Below are positions 35,738 to 44,441 of a stretch of DNA of 64,000 nt, piece after piece. The position numbers and the translations under genes are program-made. The DNA is from Candidatus Brachythrix odensensis (lineage in GTDB: Bacteria; Chloroflexota; Anaerolineae; J036; Brachytrichaceae): assembly GCA_016714465.1 (NCBI GenBank), contig JADKDT010000013.1:1-64000 (forward strand). Reading direction: 5' to 3'. Below the pieces are notes generated by a model that saw only the letters and a list, made by a program, of their open reading frames with translations, was not told the origin of the DNA and searched no databases. Position 1 is the stretch's first letter, and each line of letters opens with the position of its first letter.

Positions 35738-36916
35738 TTACTTGACGGTCCCGAACACAAAATTGGCAAAGGTGTTCTCGGCCAGCTTGTGATACTTGTA
35801 GCCGCTAAGCCGGTAAGCGTTCCAGCTCTCGTGGATCTTCTTTACGTCCGGATCCTTGGCCGCCTGCTCGTCAAGCAACTCGAAAGTCGCCTTGCGCGCG
35901 GCTTCCATGATCTCGTTCGAGAAGGCTTTGAACTGCACGCCATCCTTGACGAGGCGGTCCAACGCGTCGGGCGCTTTGGTATCGTAGCGCGCGGGCATGA
36001 TCGTGTTCGCCTCGTGGGCGGCGGACTGGATCATCTCCTTGTACTCGGCGGGGAGCTTGTTGAACTCGCTCAAATTGACCTGGACTTCGAGGGTCGGAGC
36101 GGGCTCCCACCAGCCGGGGTAGTAGGCGATCTTGGCGACCTTGTTGAACCCCAACTTCTCATCGTCGTAGGGGCCCACCCACTCGGCCGCATCTACCGTG
36201 CCGGTCTGCATTGCCTGGAAGATTTCGCCTCCGGCGAGCGTGATGACGTTCACGCCGAGCTTGGCCATTACCTGGCCGCCGATGCCGGGGATGCGCATCT
36301 TAAGACCCTTCAGGTCGGCCGGCGTGTTGATTTCCTTGCGCCACCATCCGCCCCATTGACAGCCAGTATTGCCGGCAGGGAAGGCAACGATGTTGAACTT
36401 CTTGGCGTAGACCTCGTTAATGAGCTTCAGCCCGCCGGCCTCGAAGAGCCAGGCATTCTGCTCTTGCAGAGTCAGACCAAACGGCACGGCGGTTGCAAAG
36501 GCGCACACCCAGCTCTTGCCGATGTAGTAGTACGCGGCGGTATGTCCCGCCTGGACAGCTCCCTGTGACACTGCGTCCAGAACGGCCGTGCCGGGCGAGC
36601 CCTGGGGATCGCCCGCCGGGCGCGGAGTGATCTTGAACTTGCCGCCGGTCAGCTTTAGCATGCGCTCGGCGAATACTTGTGCCCCGCCATAGATCGTATC
36701 CAGCGAGATCGGCCAACTGGTGGCCATATTCCACTCGAAAGTCTGCGCAGGACCGACTACCGCAGGCGCCTGGGTCACGGCGGGCTTGTCTTCCGGTTTG
36801 GCCGCCGTAGCGGATGGCGCGGGCGTATTCTGAGTCGTGCAGGCCGCGCCGATCGCGGCCGCTCCTCCAAATACGGCGCCTTTGGCGGCGGTTTTTAGAA
36901 ATTCACGGCGTCTCAT
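35738..36916 (-). CDS. dctP: TRAP substrate-binding protein, TakP-like, Tat lipoprotein
   Basis: About 392 residues. The N-terminus MRRREFLKTA is a twin-arginine signal, followed by a hydrophobic run and a lipobox-like IGAAC, so it should be exported folded and lipid-anchored. A Pro/Ala/Thr linker leads into the DctP fold. FPAGNTGCQWGGWWRKEI, MRIPGIGGQVMAKLG, GGEIFQAMQTGTVDAAEW and YYPGWWEP match the 2-oxoacid (TakP) branch, so an alpha-keto acid is a possible ligand. GGGAGG lies 9 bases before the ATG. It faces the permease genes rather than joining their operon. Confidence 0.9.
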   Translation of the reverse strand: MRRREFLKTAAKGAVFGGAAAIGAACTTQNTPAPSATAAKPEDKPAVTQAPAVVGPAQTFEWNMATSWPISLDTIYGGAQVFAERMLKLTGGKFKITPRPAGDPQGSPGTAVLDAVSQGAVQAGHTAAYYYIGKSWVCAFATAVPFGLTLQEQNAWLFEAGGLKLINEVYAKKFNIVAFPAGNTGCQWGGWWRKEINTPADLKGLKMRIPGIGGQVMAKLGVNVITLAGGEIFQAMQTGTVDAAEWVGPYDDEKLGFNKVAKIAYYPGWWEPAPTLEVQVNLSEFNKLPAEYKEMIQSAAHEANTIMPARYDTKAPDALDRLVKDGVQFKAFSNEIMEAARKATFELLDEQAAKDPDVKKIHESWNAYRLSGYKYHKLAENTFANFVFGTVK

Positions 36917-37062
36917 TGTCAAGGTCCTCCCATCTGGAAATCGGATGCCCGAGGTGCGCCACGGCCCGACGCAACCACGAGCTGCTGGATCAACACACGA
37001 CGATTCTAGTGGAGAAACGCCATATTCACAAGTCAGAGTGGAGTAAAATCAAATGTCGCCTT

Positions 37063-37134
37063 TGGGGCGTCGCCAAGTGGTAAGGCAGCGGACTTTGGAT
37101 CCGCCATTCGTTGGTTCGAATCCAGCCGCCCCAG
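37063..37134 (+). tRNA. tRNA-Gln (anticodon TTG)
   Basis: 72-base cloverleaf. Acceptor TGGGGCG pairs with CGCCCCA, D arm GCC-AAGTGGTAA-GGC, anticodon stem GCGGA/TCCGC with loop CTTTGGA (anticodon TTG), T arm GTTGG-TTCGAAT-CCAGC, discriminator G. The 3' CCA is not encoded. A TAAAAT at 37044-37049 may be its -10. The spacer 36917-37062 before it holds nothing else that I recognise. Confidence 0.96.
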
Positions 37135-37152
37135 CTTTATTGTTCACCCGCC

Positions 37153-37557
37153 ATGCGCTTCTTCAACAAACCCGATTCCGCGCCTGAGCCGCCGGAGTCC
37201 CCGGCCGACGCGCTGAAGGGCGTCGCATCCTTGCTCGCCTGGATCGCGGCCGCAAATGTGGTGGCGGGAGTGCTGGCAGTAGGCGCCCAGTGGGACTTCG
37301 CCATCGCCCAAGGCGGTGGTCCGCTCAGTATTGCTGTTGGCCTGGCTTACGGCGCGCTTGCTTTTCTGGCCCGGCGCGGATACAAGTGGGCGGCGCCGGC
37401 GGGAGTCGGCTTGTTTGTCCTGGACAGCCTGGTGGCCATCAGCGGCGCGCTTACCGGCGGCAATTCAGCGTCGATCTGGATGCTTTCGCGAATTCTCATC
37501 GCATACTATCTGATTCAGGGTGCGCGAGGCGCGATGCGGCCGCCCGCCAGCGTGTAG
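37153..37557 (+). CDS. Hypothetical small membrane protein
   Basis: 134 residues: a proline-rich soluble start (residues 1-22), then four hydrophobic stretches near 26-46, 52-75, 80-98 and 104-120. No family recognised. The ATG at 37153 follows a TATTGT box by 9 bases and lies 18 bases after the tRNA gene. Convergent with lon. Confidence 0.6.
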   Translation: MRFFNKPDSAPEPPESPADALKGVASLLAWIAAANVVAGVLAVGAQWDFAIAQGGGPLSIAVGLAYGALAFLARRGYKWAAPAGVGLFVLDSLVAISGALTGGNSASIWMLSRILIAYYLIQGARGAMRPPASV

Positions 37558-37571
37558 CGCCGGGCTCGGTT

Positions 37572-40111
37572 TCATCCCTTGCGTTTGTGGCCCGACTTTG
37601 CCGGTTTTCCTTCGGCGGGCAACAAAGCTGCCTTCCACACCTGTTCGATCCGCTCGACTAGAACGAATTGAAGCGTCTTGCGGACCTCGTCGGGCAGTTC
37701 ATCCAGGTCGACTTCATTTCTGCGCGGCAAAATGACCGTCTTCATCCCGACCCGGTGCGCGGCGAGAAGCTTGTCGCGGATGCCGCCAACGGGTAGGACC
37801 AACCCTCGCAGGGTTATCTCGCCGGTCATCGCCACATCTGGCCGGACCCGTTGGCCGGTGAGCAGCGATGCCAGAGCCGTCTATGGTCACGCCCGCGGAT
37901 GGCCCGTCCTTGGGCGTCGATCCCGCTGGCACATGCACATGGATGTCGTGGGTTTCAAATGCATCGCCGGGGATGCCGAGGTCGGAAGCGTGGCTGCGCA
38001 CGAAGCTCAGCGCCGTTTGGGCGCTCTCGCGCATCACATCTCCGAGCTGACCGGTCAGCAGAAAAACCCTTTGCGCCCTTCATCTGAGTGGCTTCGATGA
38101 AGATGACATCCCCGCCGACTGGCGTCCATACCAGTCCCGTGGCGACACCGGGTGTCGCCGTCCGCTCGAGCGCCTCAAAGTAGAAGCGCGGTTTGCCCAG
38201 CAGTTCGGGCAGAATCTTGGAGGTCACCCGGATCGGAAGCCGGCCCTTGCCCTCGAGCGAGCGGGTCAGCAATTTGCGACAGATGCTGCCGATTTCGCGT
38301 TCCAGGCCGCGCACACCCGCCTCGCGGGTGAAGTCGCGCATGAGCTGCAAAATCGCGTCGTCGGCAAAGGTGATCTCACCCGGTTTCAAGCCGTTCTCGC
38401 GGAACTGGCGCGGCACGAGAAAACCATTGGCAATATTGAGTTTCTCCCGCTCGGTATAGCCGCTGAGCTGCAGAATCTCCATGCGATCGCGCAATGGGCC
38501 CGGGATGGTTTCAAGCGTATTGGCCGTGCAGATGAAGATCACCTGTGACAGGTCAAACGGCACGTCCAGGTAATGGTCGCGGAACTCGCGGTTCTGCTCC
38601 GGATCGAGCACCTCGAGAAGCGCTGCCGAGGGATCGCCCCGGAAGTCGCTGCCCATCTTGTCGATCTCATCAAGCATGAAGACCGGATTATTGGTCTCGG
38701 CCCGGCGCAGGCTTTGCACGATCCGGCCCGGCATCGAGCCGATATAGGTTCGCCGAAAACCGCGGATTTCAGCCTCATCCCGCACGCCGCCCACCGAGCT
38801 GCGGATGAACTTGCGCCCCATCGCCCGCGCGATGCTTGCGCCCAACGATGTCTTGCCTACGCCGGGCGGTCCCACAAAGCACAGGATGACGCCTTCGCGC
38901 TCAGGCCGGGCCATACCCGACGGGCGTTCCTCGGCGGCCGGGGCGGGCTCGGAGGCGAGATCGAGTTTGCGCTTGCGCACGGCCAGGAACTCGAGAATCC
39001 GATCCTTGATGTCCTTCAACCCGTAGTGGTCCTCGTCCAGCACCACCCGGGCATGATTCATTTCGAGATTGTCCGGTGTGCTCTTCGACCAGGGCAGGGT
39101 GGTGAGCCAGTCCAGGTAGGTCCGGATGACGCCGTATTCGGCGGCCTGGGTCGGCAGCTTCGCCATGCGCTCGACTTCGCGCTCGGCCTCGCGGCGGGCC
39201 TCCGGGTTCATCCCAGCTTCGCCGATCTTCTTCCGAAACTCGGCCACCTCGATCTGTTGTTCGTCGGTCTCACCCAACTCGCGCTGGATGGCCTTAATCT
39301 GTTCGCGCAGGTAGAAGTCGCGCTGGAGCTTCTCCATCTCGCTGGTTGCTTCGGTCTGGATCTTCTTGCCCAGCTCGAGGACTTCCAACTCCTTGTTCAG
39401 GAGCTGGAGCAGATACAGCATCTTGTCCGGCAGCCCCTCCATTTCCAGGAGCTTCTGCGCGTCGCTCATTTCCATTCGCATATAGGTGGCGACTGCATAG
39501 GTCAGCTGTCGCGGATCCTGAATGGTCTGGATCATCTGTGACAGCTCGTCCGGAATCGAGGGCGAAAGTTCGACCATCCTCGAAAATCCCTGGCTTAGGT
39601 TGCGTCGCAGGGCCTCGGTTTCGAGGGTTGCATCGCCCGACTCGGGCATGGGTTCGATCTTTGCAATCAGATACGGCTCAGTTTGGGTGAATTCGACGAT
39701 CCGAAAGCGCTCGAGGCCCTGCACGATCATGTTCACCACACCGTCGGGCGCCTTAAAGCTGCGCACGATGGTGGCGACGGTCCCGATCCGATAGACGTCC
39801 TCGGCATCGGGGTCCTCCTTTGCCGGATTCTTGCTGGCGACCAGACCGATTGTGGTTTTGCTTACCAGCGCGTCGTCAATGAGGCGTATGGCGCGGGGCT
39901 GTGAAACGCGCAACGGCAAGGCCGACATCGGGTACACAAGCACTCCGCGCAATGGCAGGATGACAAGTGTTTTTGGCCCATCGGAGCTGGCCGGCGGTAA
40001 TGCCTCTGCGGAGTCCAGGCTGATTTGTTCGTTCGCGGCGGCGATGGCAGACGCGGCTTCTTCCGCGGCCTGCATGATGCTGTGGATGCGATCCTGGTCA
40101 ATGTCTGACAT
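37572..40111 (-). CDS. lon: ATP-dependent protease Lon (two frameshifts)
   Basis: Cytoplasmic AAA+ serine protease; about 846 residues after correction. The LAN domain starts at KTLVILPLRGVLVYP near residue 48. Walker A is GPPGVGKTS, Walker B is MLDEIDKMG. The protease domain is split. TQMKGAKGF should continue LLTGQLGDVMRESAQ once one base is removed from the A5 run at 38062-38066. The catalytic serine motif PKDGPSAG (PKDGPSAGVT) is then in frame. A 2-base loss at 37880/37881 puts the final part, with the catalytic lysine in GGIRDKLLAAHR, in another frame. All catalytic residues exist, so these look like sequence errors. Confidence 0.93.
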
Positions 40112-40119
40112 GTCCAGCG

Positions 40120-40125
40120 ATTATC
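40120..40125 (-). promoter_or_regulatory. Putative extended -10 of lon
   Basis: GATAAT preceded by TGT on the minus strand, 8 bases before the lon ATG. No ribosome site lies between. The rest of the lon-murI spacer (to 40208) shows nothing I recognise. Confidence 0.45.
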
Positions 40126-40208
40126 ACATCGCGATGTTGGCGAACTGTTAGAAGACATCCAAACGATCTGCGGCGAGGGTGATCTCGAAGAAGATTTTTG
40201 GATGGCGC

Positions 40209-41032
40209 CTAGAGATCAGCCGGGCTGAGCGCGCTCAGCGGGAGTAATCGACATTGACCAAATTTCCAATCGTCGCCCAGGGCTTCCGCGGCTCGAATGG
40301 CAAACCGGCGCGGGTCTCCAGTTGTCCAGAACTGATCGCCCGCCAGCACGCTGGCTCCGAGCTGCTCAACTCGCGCTGCCTGACGCGCAACGGCGGGAGC
40401 GGGATCCAGGACTTGAATCGCGCGATCGACGCCGCGCAGAGTGCGCCAGCGCACGACAGCCGCCTCAATCCACGGCATCAACAACGGAAAATGCGTGCAA
40501 GTACGATCTGATCAGCGCCCGCATCGAGCAAGGGTTCGATCTCCGCGTCGACCAGCGCGGACGTGTCCGCTCTCTGGCCCGGACCGTCCTCCACCAACGC
40601 CACCCAGTGCGGGCATGCCCTTGGCAGGACGCGGACCTCGGCCGCATAACGACGGGTAAGCGAAATATAGCGCGGGCTTTCGAATGTCGCCTGGGTCGCC
40701 AGAACGCCGATGACGCCGGTCCGGGTTGCCTGCGCGGCCGGCTTCACGGCCGGCTCAATGCCCACAACCGAGATGTGGGGCCAGAGCGCGCGGGCCTCGT
40801 CCGCGGCGGCGGCCGTCGCCGTGTTGCAGGCGAGGACCACAGTCCGACAGCCCTGCTCGATCAGCCAGGCCAGACAGCCCAGGGTCAGAGCGCGAACTGC
40901 GCTGAGCTGGCGCGGGCCATAGGGCGCCCGGGCCTGGTCGGCGAGGTAAAGCATTGTCCGGTTGGGCAGGGCGGTCGCCAAAGCCCGCCACACCGACAAT
41001 CCGCCCAGGCCCGTGTCAAAGATGCCAATCAT
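40209..41032 (-). CDS. murI: Glutamate racemase (frameshifted)
   Basis: Makes D-glutamate for peptidoglycan; about 274 residues after correction. The N-terminus MIGIFDTGLGGLSVWRAL and the first catalytic cysteine in VVLACNTATAAA are intact. The frame breaks near 40497-40502, just where the second catalytic cysteine (CTH) should be. One frame ends QIVLA, the other resumes THFPLLMPWIEAAVV. A loss of one or four bases explains it; four would restore the usual G-C-T-H. If the break is real, the enzyme is dead. Start at ATG 41032; upstream in-frame codons belong to the divergent gene. Confidence 0.87.
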
Positions 41033-41040
41033 CGTTGCGG

Positions 41041-41049
41041 TAGCATTAT
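41041..41049. promoter_or_regulatory. Overlapping divergent -10 elements between murI and the large membrane protein gene
   Basis: Plus strand CATTAT (41044-41049) lies 5 bases before the ATG at 41055. On minus the same bases read GATAATGCTA, with GATAAT 12 bases before the murI ATG at 41032. Only 22 bases separate the two start codons. Confidence 0.35.
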
Positions 41050-41054
41050 CCCGA

Positions 41055-43781
41055 ATGCGAACTGCCGCCGAATCGCGCCGCCTTGTCGTCGAACTTGCTC
41101 TGATCATGGGCGTGGCAGTGGTTGCCTCGGTGGGGCTTTGGAACGGCCCTGGAATCCTGAACACCCGGGCCGGCGGTGACAGCCCATTTCTGCTGCAGCG
41201 GGTCTATGAACTCGCGCTCAACCTCCGCCAGGGCATTTTCCCCGCGCGTTGGATGCCTGACGCGGCATATGGTCTCGGTTACCCCTTCTTCAACTTCTAT
41301 GCCGCGCTGCCGTATTACCTCGCCGCTGGCCTGAACGTTTTGGCGGTCGATTTGCTCGTTGCCATCAAGCTCACCCAGACCATCGGCATGGCGGCAGCGG
41401 GCGTCGCGATGTGGTTGTGGCTGCGCGATCGCCTGCCCGGGGCAGGACCGGTTTTCAGCGCGATTGCCTACATCCTGGCCCCCTTTCACCTGGTAAACGT
41501 GTACGTGCGCGGCGATTCGCTGTCCGAGTTCTATGCCTTTGTCTTTTTCCCGCTTATCCTGATGGGGATTGAGCGCGTTGCCTCCAGGCCTGGATGGCGC
41601 TCCGTCGCGACGCTCGCCCTCGCGGTCACGGGCCTCGTGGTCACCCACAATGTTTCGGCCATGTTGTTTGCGCCGTTTTGCGCGTTGTACGCGCTCGTGG
41701 CTGTGGCGGCGCCGGGCCTGCTCGGAATGCCGAACGCCGCGGGCCGGCGCAGAATCTGGCCCGCTTTGGGCAATTTGACGATCGCGGTCGGAACTGGACT
41801 GGCGTTGAGCGCCTGGTTCTGGCTTCCGGCGCTGAGTGAAGCGTCGGGCGCGCAACTTGGCGATCAGACCACTGGTTTTTTCAGTTTCGTCAACCATTTC
41901 CGAGGATCGAATCTCATCCAGGCAACGCTTGCATTTGACTACGCCATCGATGGCGCGCGCACGCCCTTTGCCATGGGTCTGGCGCAGGCGATGGCGATCG
42001 CAGGCGGTGCCGTGTCCGGAATAGCGCTCGCCCTCAGGCGGCGCATGGCGATTGGGTTTCTCGCTGTGTGCGCCGTCGCATTCGGGTTGGCCACCTTCAT
42101 GATCGCGCCAGCCTCCGAGTTTGCTTGGCGCGCCATTCCCCCGCTGGCCCTGGCCCAGTTCCCGTGGCGCCTGCTGTCGATCCAGGCGGTATTTGGCGCG
42201 GCTTTGGTGGGGTTTGCTGGCGCCGCCGTTGCCGGCCCGCGCAGGTGGGCGCCAGCTGTGGTCGCGCTGGCGCTTGGCCTGAGCATCGCCATGCTCGGTC
42301 GTCTTCCCTCCGCGCGCCTGAACATTGTTGCCGCGGATGTGTCTGCGGAGAGCATCGCCGACTTCGAGTGGCTGAGCGGCAATATCGGCACAACGATTCG
42401 AGCCGAATACTTGCCGGCGGCGGTATCACCCCGGCCCGTGGTCGGTCCTGCCATGCAGGGCATGCAACGCGTCCGCGCCTTGTCTGGTTCGCTGCGGGAT
42501 TCGGTTCGCGTGGATGCGAAGGTTGCAGGCCAAACCTGGGATCTCAGCGTGGGCCCGGGCGGGGCGGCAATCGCGCTGCCGTTGATGTACTGGGATGCGT
42601 GGGAGGCTTCGGCTCGGGATGGGTCCGGGGCTGTCAGGGCAATCGCACTAACGTCCGCGCCGCGGCTTGGCTGGGCACGGGCCGAGTTGCCCGAGGGCGA
42701 ATGGCGTTTGGAAGTCCGCTATCGGCCCACGCCCTTGCAGAGCGCGGGTGAGTTCATCAGCCTGCTGACTCTGGCAATCGTTGCGGTCTGGGTTGTGTGG
42801 CGTGGACGGACAGCAGGCGACTGGCGGCGCTTTCAGCCGGTGCTCCGCGCGGGGTTGGCGGTTGGTTTCGCCGTCCTGCTCGCTGGGTGGGGCTTGAGCG
42901 CCCTGGCCGAAAGGCCGACCGGCGTCGCGCGATTTGTGGACTACACGGACAGGCCCTTCGCCCACCGAGGTCCGATCTTGCTGGATGTTGAAGAGAGTGG
43001 CCCGTACGTGCTGGAGGGAGCGAGCGTGACTCCTGCGACTGCTTCAGCGGGTGAGATCCTCACCATCACTTTGCACTGGCGCAACAATCGGATACCGGCA
43101 GGGATGATCCTTGAGCAGTTCGCGCCGTCGCACGGGCTGGGAGGCTGGCCGCTGGCAACTCAGGTGTTCCGGGCAGAGGGCGCGCAGGCCCAGTTTGAGG
43201 GCGATGCGGCTTCGATCCGCATTCTGGACGCGATGCCAGCGGGTCCATCCTTGTTCAGATTGCTTCGCCGAACGCCCGGCGGCGCATTCGCATACGTTGG
43301 GGCTGTGTACGGCCCCCGGATCGTCGCACGATCGTCCACAGCGATTGCGCCGTCCCTGCGCTCATTTTCGCCCCAGCTTCCCGTTTCACTGGCGGCATTC
43401 GGGTGGCGCGAGACGACTCCAGGCCGCGTCTGCCTCTTTCCGACTTGGGTTCTGGCAGAAAGCGACGCACCCTACGCGCTGAAGTACAGCCTGCGCTTGC
43501 GCGGCCCGGACGGCCGGATTCTGGCCCAGGTGGACCAGGAGCCAATGCAGGGATTCGCGCCGATGTGGTCCTGGACCGCGGGCGTGCCGATCCGGGATGG
43601 CGCATGCGAGGTGAACTTTGCAGCCGGCCTGAACGCAGGCGATCCTTTTGAGGTCGAAATCGTCTGGTGCGACGCAAGCACGCTCGCTCAAGTGGCGCGG
43701 ACGACGCTGCGCGGATATCGTCTGTCTGATCCAGCCGCGGCAAACATCGCCGATCCAAGCTGGGTTACAGGTATTCCTTGA
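41055..43781 (+). CDS. Large polytopic membrane protein, 6-pyruvoyl-tetrahydropterin-synthase-related family
   Basis: 908 residues. About ten to twelve hydrophobic helices occupy the first half (residues 8-460). The region GGDSPFLLQRVYELALNLRQGIFPARWMPDAAYGLGYPFFNFYAALPYYLAA is the signature of the PTPS-related/YfhO-like membrane family, which resembles GT-C glycosyltransferases (long extracellular loop after helix 1 with acidic residues). A beta-rich extracytoplasmic part follows, another helix pair near 590-650, then a final beta-rich domain of about 250 residues. Likely an envelope glycan enzyme or its relative. The last 17 bases overlap the convergent regulator gene. Confidence 0.7.
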   Translation: MRTAAESRRLVVELALIMGVAVVASVGLWNGPGILNTRAGGDSPFLLQRVYELALNLRQGIFPARWMPDAAYGLGYPFFNFYAALPYYLAAGLNVLAVDLLVAIKLTQTIGMAAAGVAMWLWLRDRLPGAGPVFSAIAYILAPFHLVNVYVRGDSLSEFYAFVFFPLILMGIERVASRPGWRSVATLALAVTGLVVTHNVSAMLFAPFCALYALVAVAAPGLLGMPNAAGRRRIWPALGNLTIAVGTGLALSAWFWLPALSEASGAQLGDQTTGFFSFVNHFRGSNLIQATLAFDYAIDGARTPFAMGLAQAMAIAGGAVSGIALALRRRMAIGFLAVCAVAFGLATFMIAPASEFAWRAIPPLALAQFPWRLLSIQAVFGAALVGFAGAAVAGPRRWAPAVVALALGLSIAMLGRLPSARLNIVAADVSAESIADFEWLSGNIGTTIRAEYLPAAVSPRPVVGPAMQGMQRVRALSGSLRDSVRVDAKVAGQTWDLSVGPGGAAIALPLMYWDAWEASARDGSGAVRAIALTSAPRLGWARAELPEGEWRLEVRYRPTPLQSAGEFISLLTLAIVAVWVVWRGRTAGDWRRFQPVLRAGLAVGFAVLLAGWGLSALAERPTGVARFVDYTDRPFAHRGPILLDVEESGPYVLEGASVTPATASAGEILTITLHWRNNRIPAGMILEQFAPSHGLGGWPLATQVFRAEGAQAQFEGDAASIRILDAMPAGPSLFRLLRRTPGGAFAYVGAVYGPRIVARSSTAIAPSLRSFSPQLPVSLAAFGWRETTPGRVCLFPTWVLAESDAPYALKYSLRLRGPDGRILAQVDQEPMQGFAPMWSWTAGVPIRDGACEVNFAAGLNAGDPFEVEIVWCDASTLAQVARTTLRGYRLSDPAAANIADPSWVTGIP

Positions 43782-44418
43782 TGCTATGGGCGGCCGCATA
43801 GGCCGCCGCTTCGGCCCGATTGTTGACCCCAAGCTTCGAGAACACAGCGCTGACGTAGTTGCGAACGGTGCCCTCGCCGAGCGACAGCAAGTCCGCAATT
43901 TCGCGGTTTGTGCGGCCCTCGGCCAGGCGTGAGAGCACCCGCATCTCCTGCTCGGTCAACTCGGCAAATGCGCTTTGCTCGCGTTTGCGGGCCTGGGCGC
44001 GCATCTTGATAAACACCTTTGTCGTCGAGGCCGGGTCGAGGGTGCTTTCCCCCCGCGCGACCGTTTGAATGTGCTTTACCAAATCATCGCTGCCCAACTG
44101 TTTGAGCACAAATCCGCTGGCGCCTGCCGCGATCGAGTCATATAGCACATCGTCATCGCCATACGAGGTCAACATGATGACTTTGACTCGGGCAGCGGCC
44201 GCGACGATCTCGCGGCATGCCTCGATCCCGCTCATCCCCATCAGCCGCACGTCCATTACGACGATGTCAGGCCGATGCATCAGGGTTTTTCGGACCGCTT
44301 CCTGGCCATTTGCAGCCTCATCGACGACTTCAAATCCGGGCTGGCGCGCCAGAAGGGTGCGCAACCCGATGCGGACGACCTCGTGATCGTCGACGATGAT
44401 GATTCGCAACCTGCTCAT
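43765..44418 (-). CDS. NarL/LuxR-family response regulator
   Basis: 217 residues. The receiver domain has the acidic pair in VDDHEV and phospho-acceptor Asp in IVVMDVRLMGMSG (near residue 54), with the lysine in VLKQLG. The LuxR-type helix-turn-helix is LTEQEMRVLSRLAEGRTNREIADLLSLGEGTVRNYVSAVFSKLGV. It follows the histidine kinase gene by 23 bases and is its evident partner. The 3' end overlaps the convergent membrane protein gene. Confidence 0.95.
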   Translation of the reverse strand: MSRLRIIIVDDHEVVRIGLRTLLARQPGFEVVDEAANGQEAVRKTLMHRPDIVVMDVRLMGMSGIEACREIVAAAARVKVIMLTSYGDDDVLYDSIAAGASGFVLKQLGSDDLVKHIQTVARGESTLDPASTTKVFIKMRAQARKREQSAFAELTEQEMRVLSRLAEGRTNREIADLLSLGEGTVRNYVSAVFSKLGVNNRAEAAAYAAAHSIKEYL

Positions 44419-44441
44419 GATCTGTTCCAGCCGCGGCCCGC

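Noticed and set aside
35675..35792. Extended C-terminus of DctM up to 35792
   Set aside because: The tail is out of character, runs through the hairpin into dctP on the other strand, and vanishes when one missing base near 35573 is restored.
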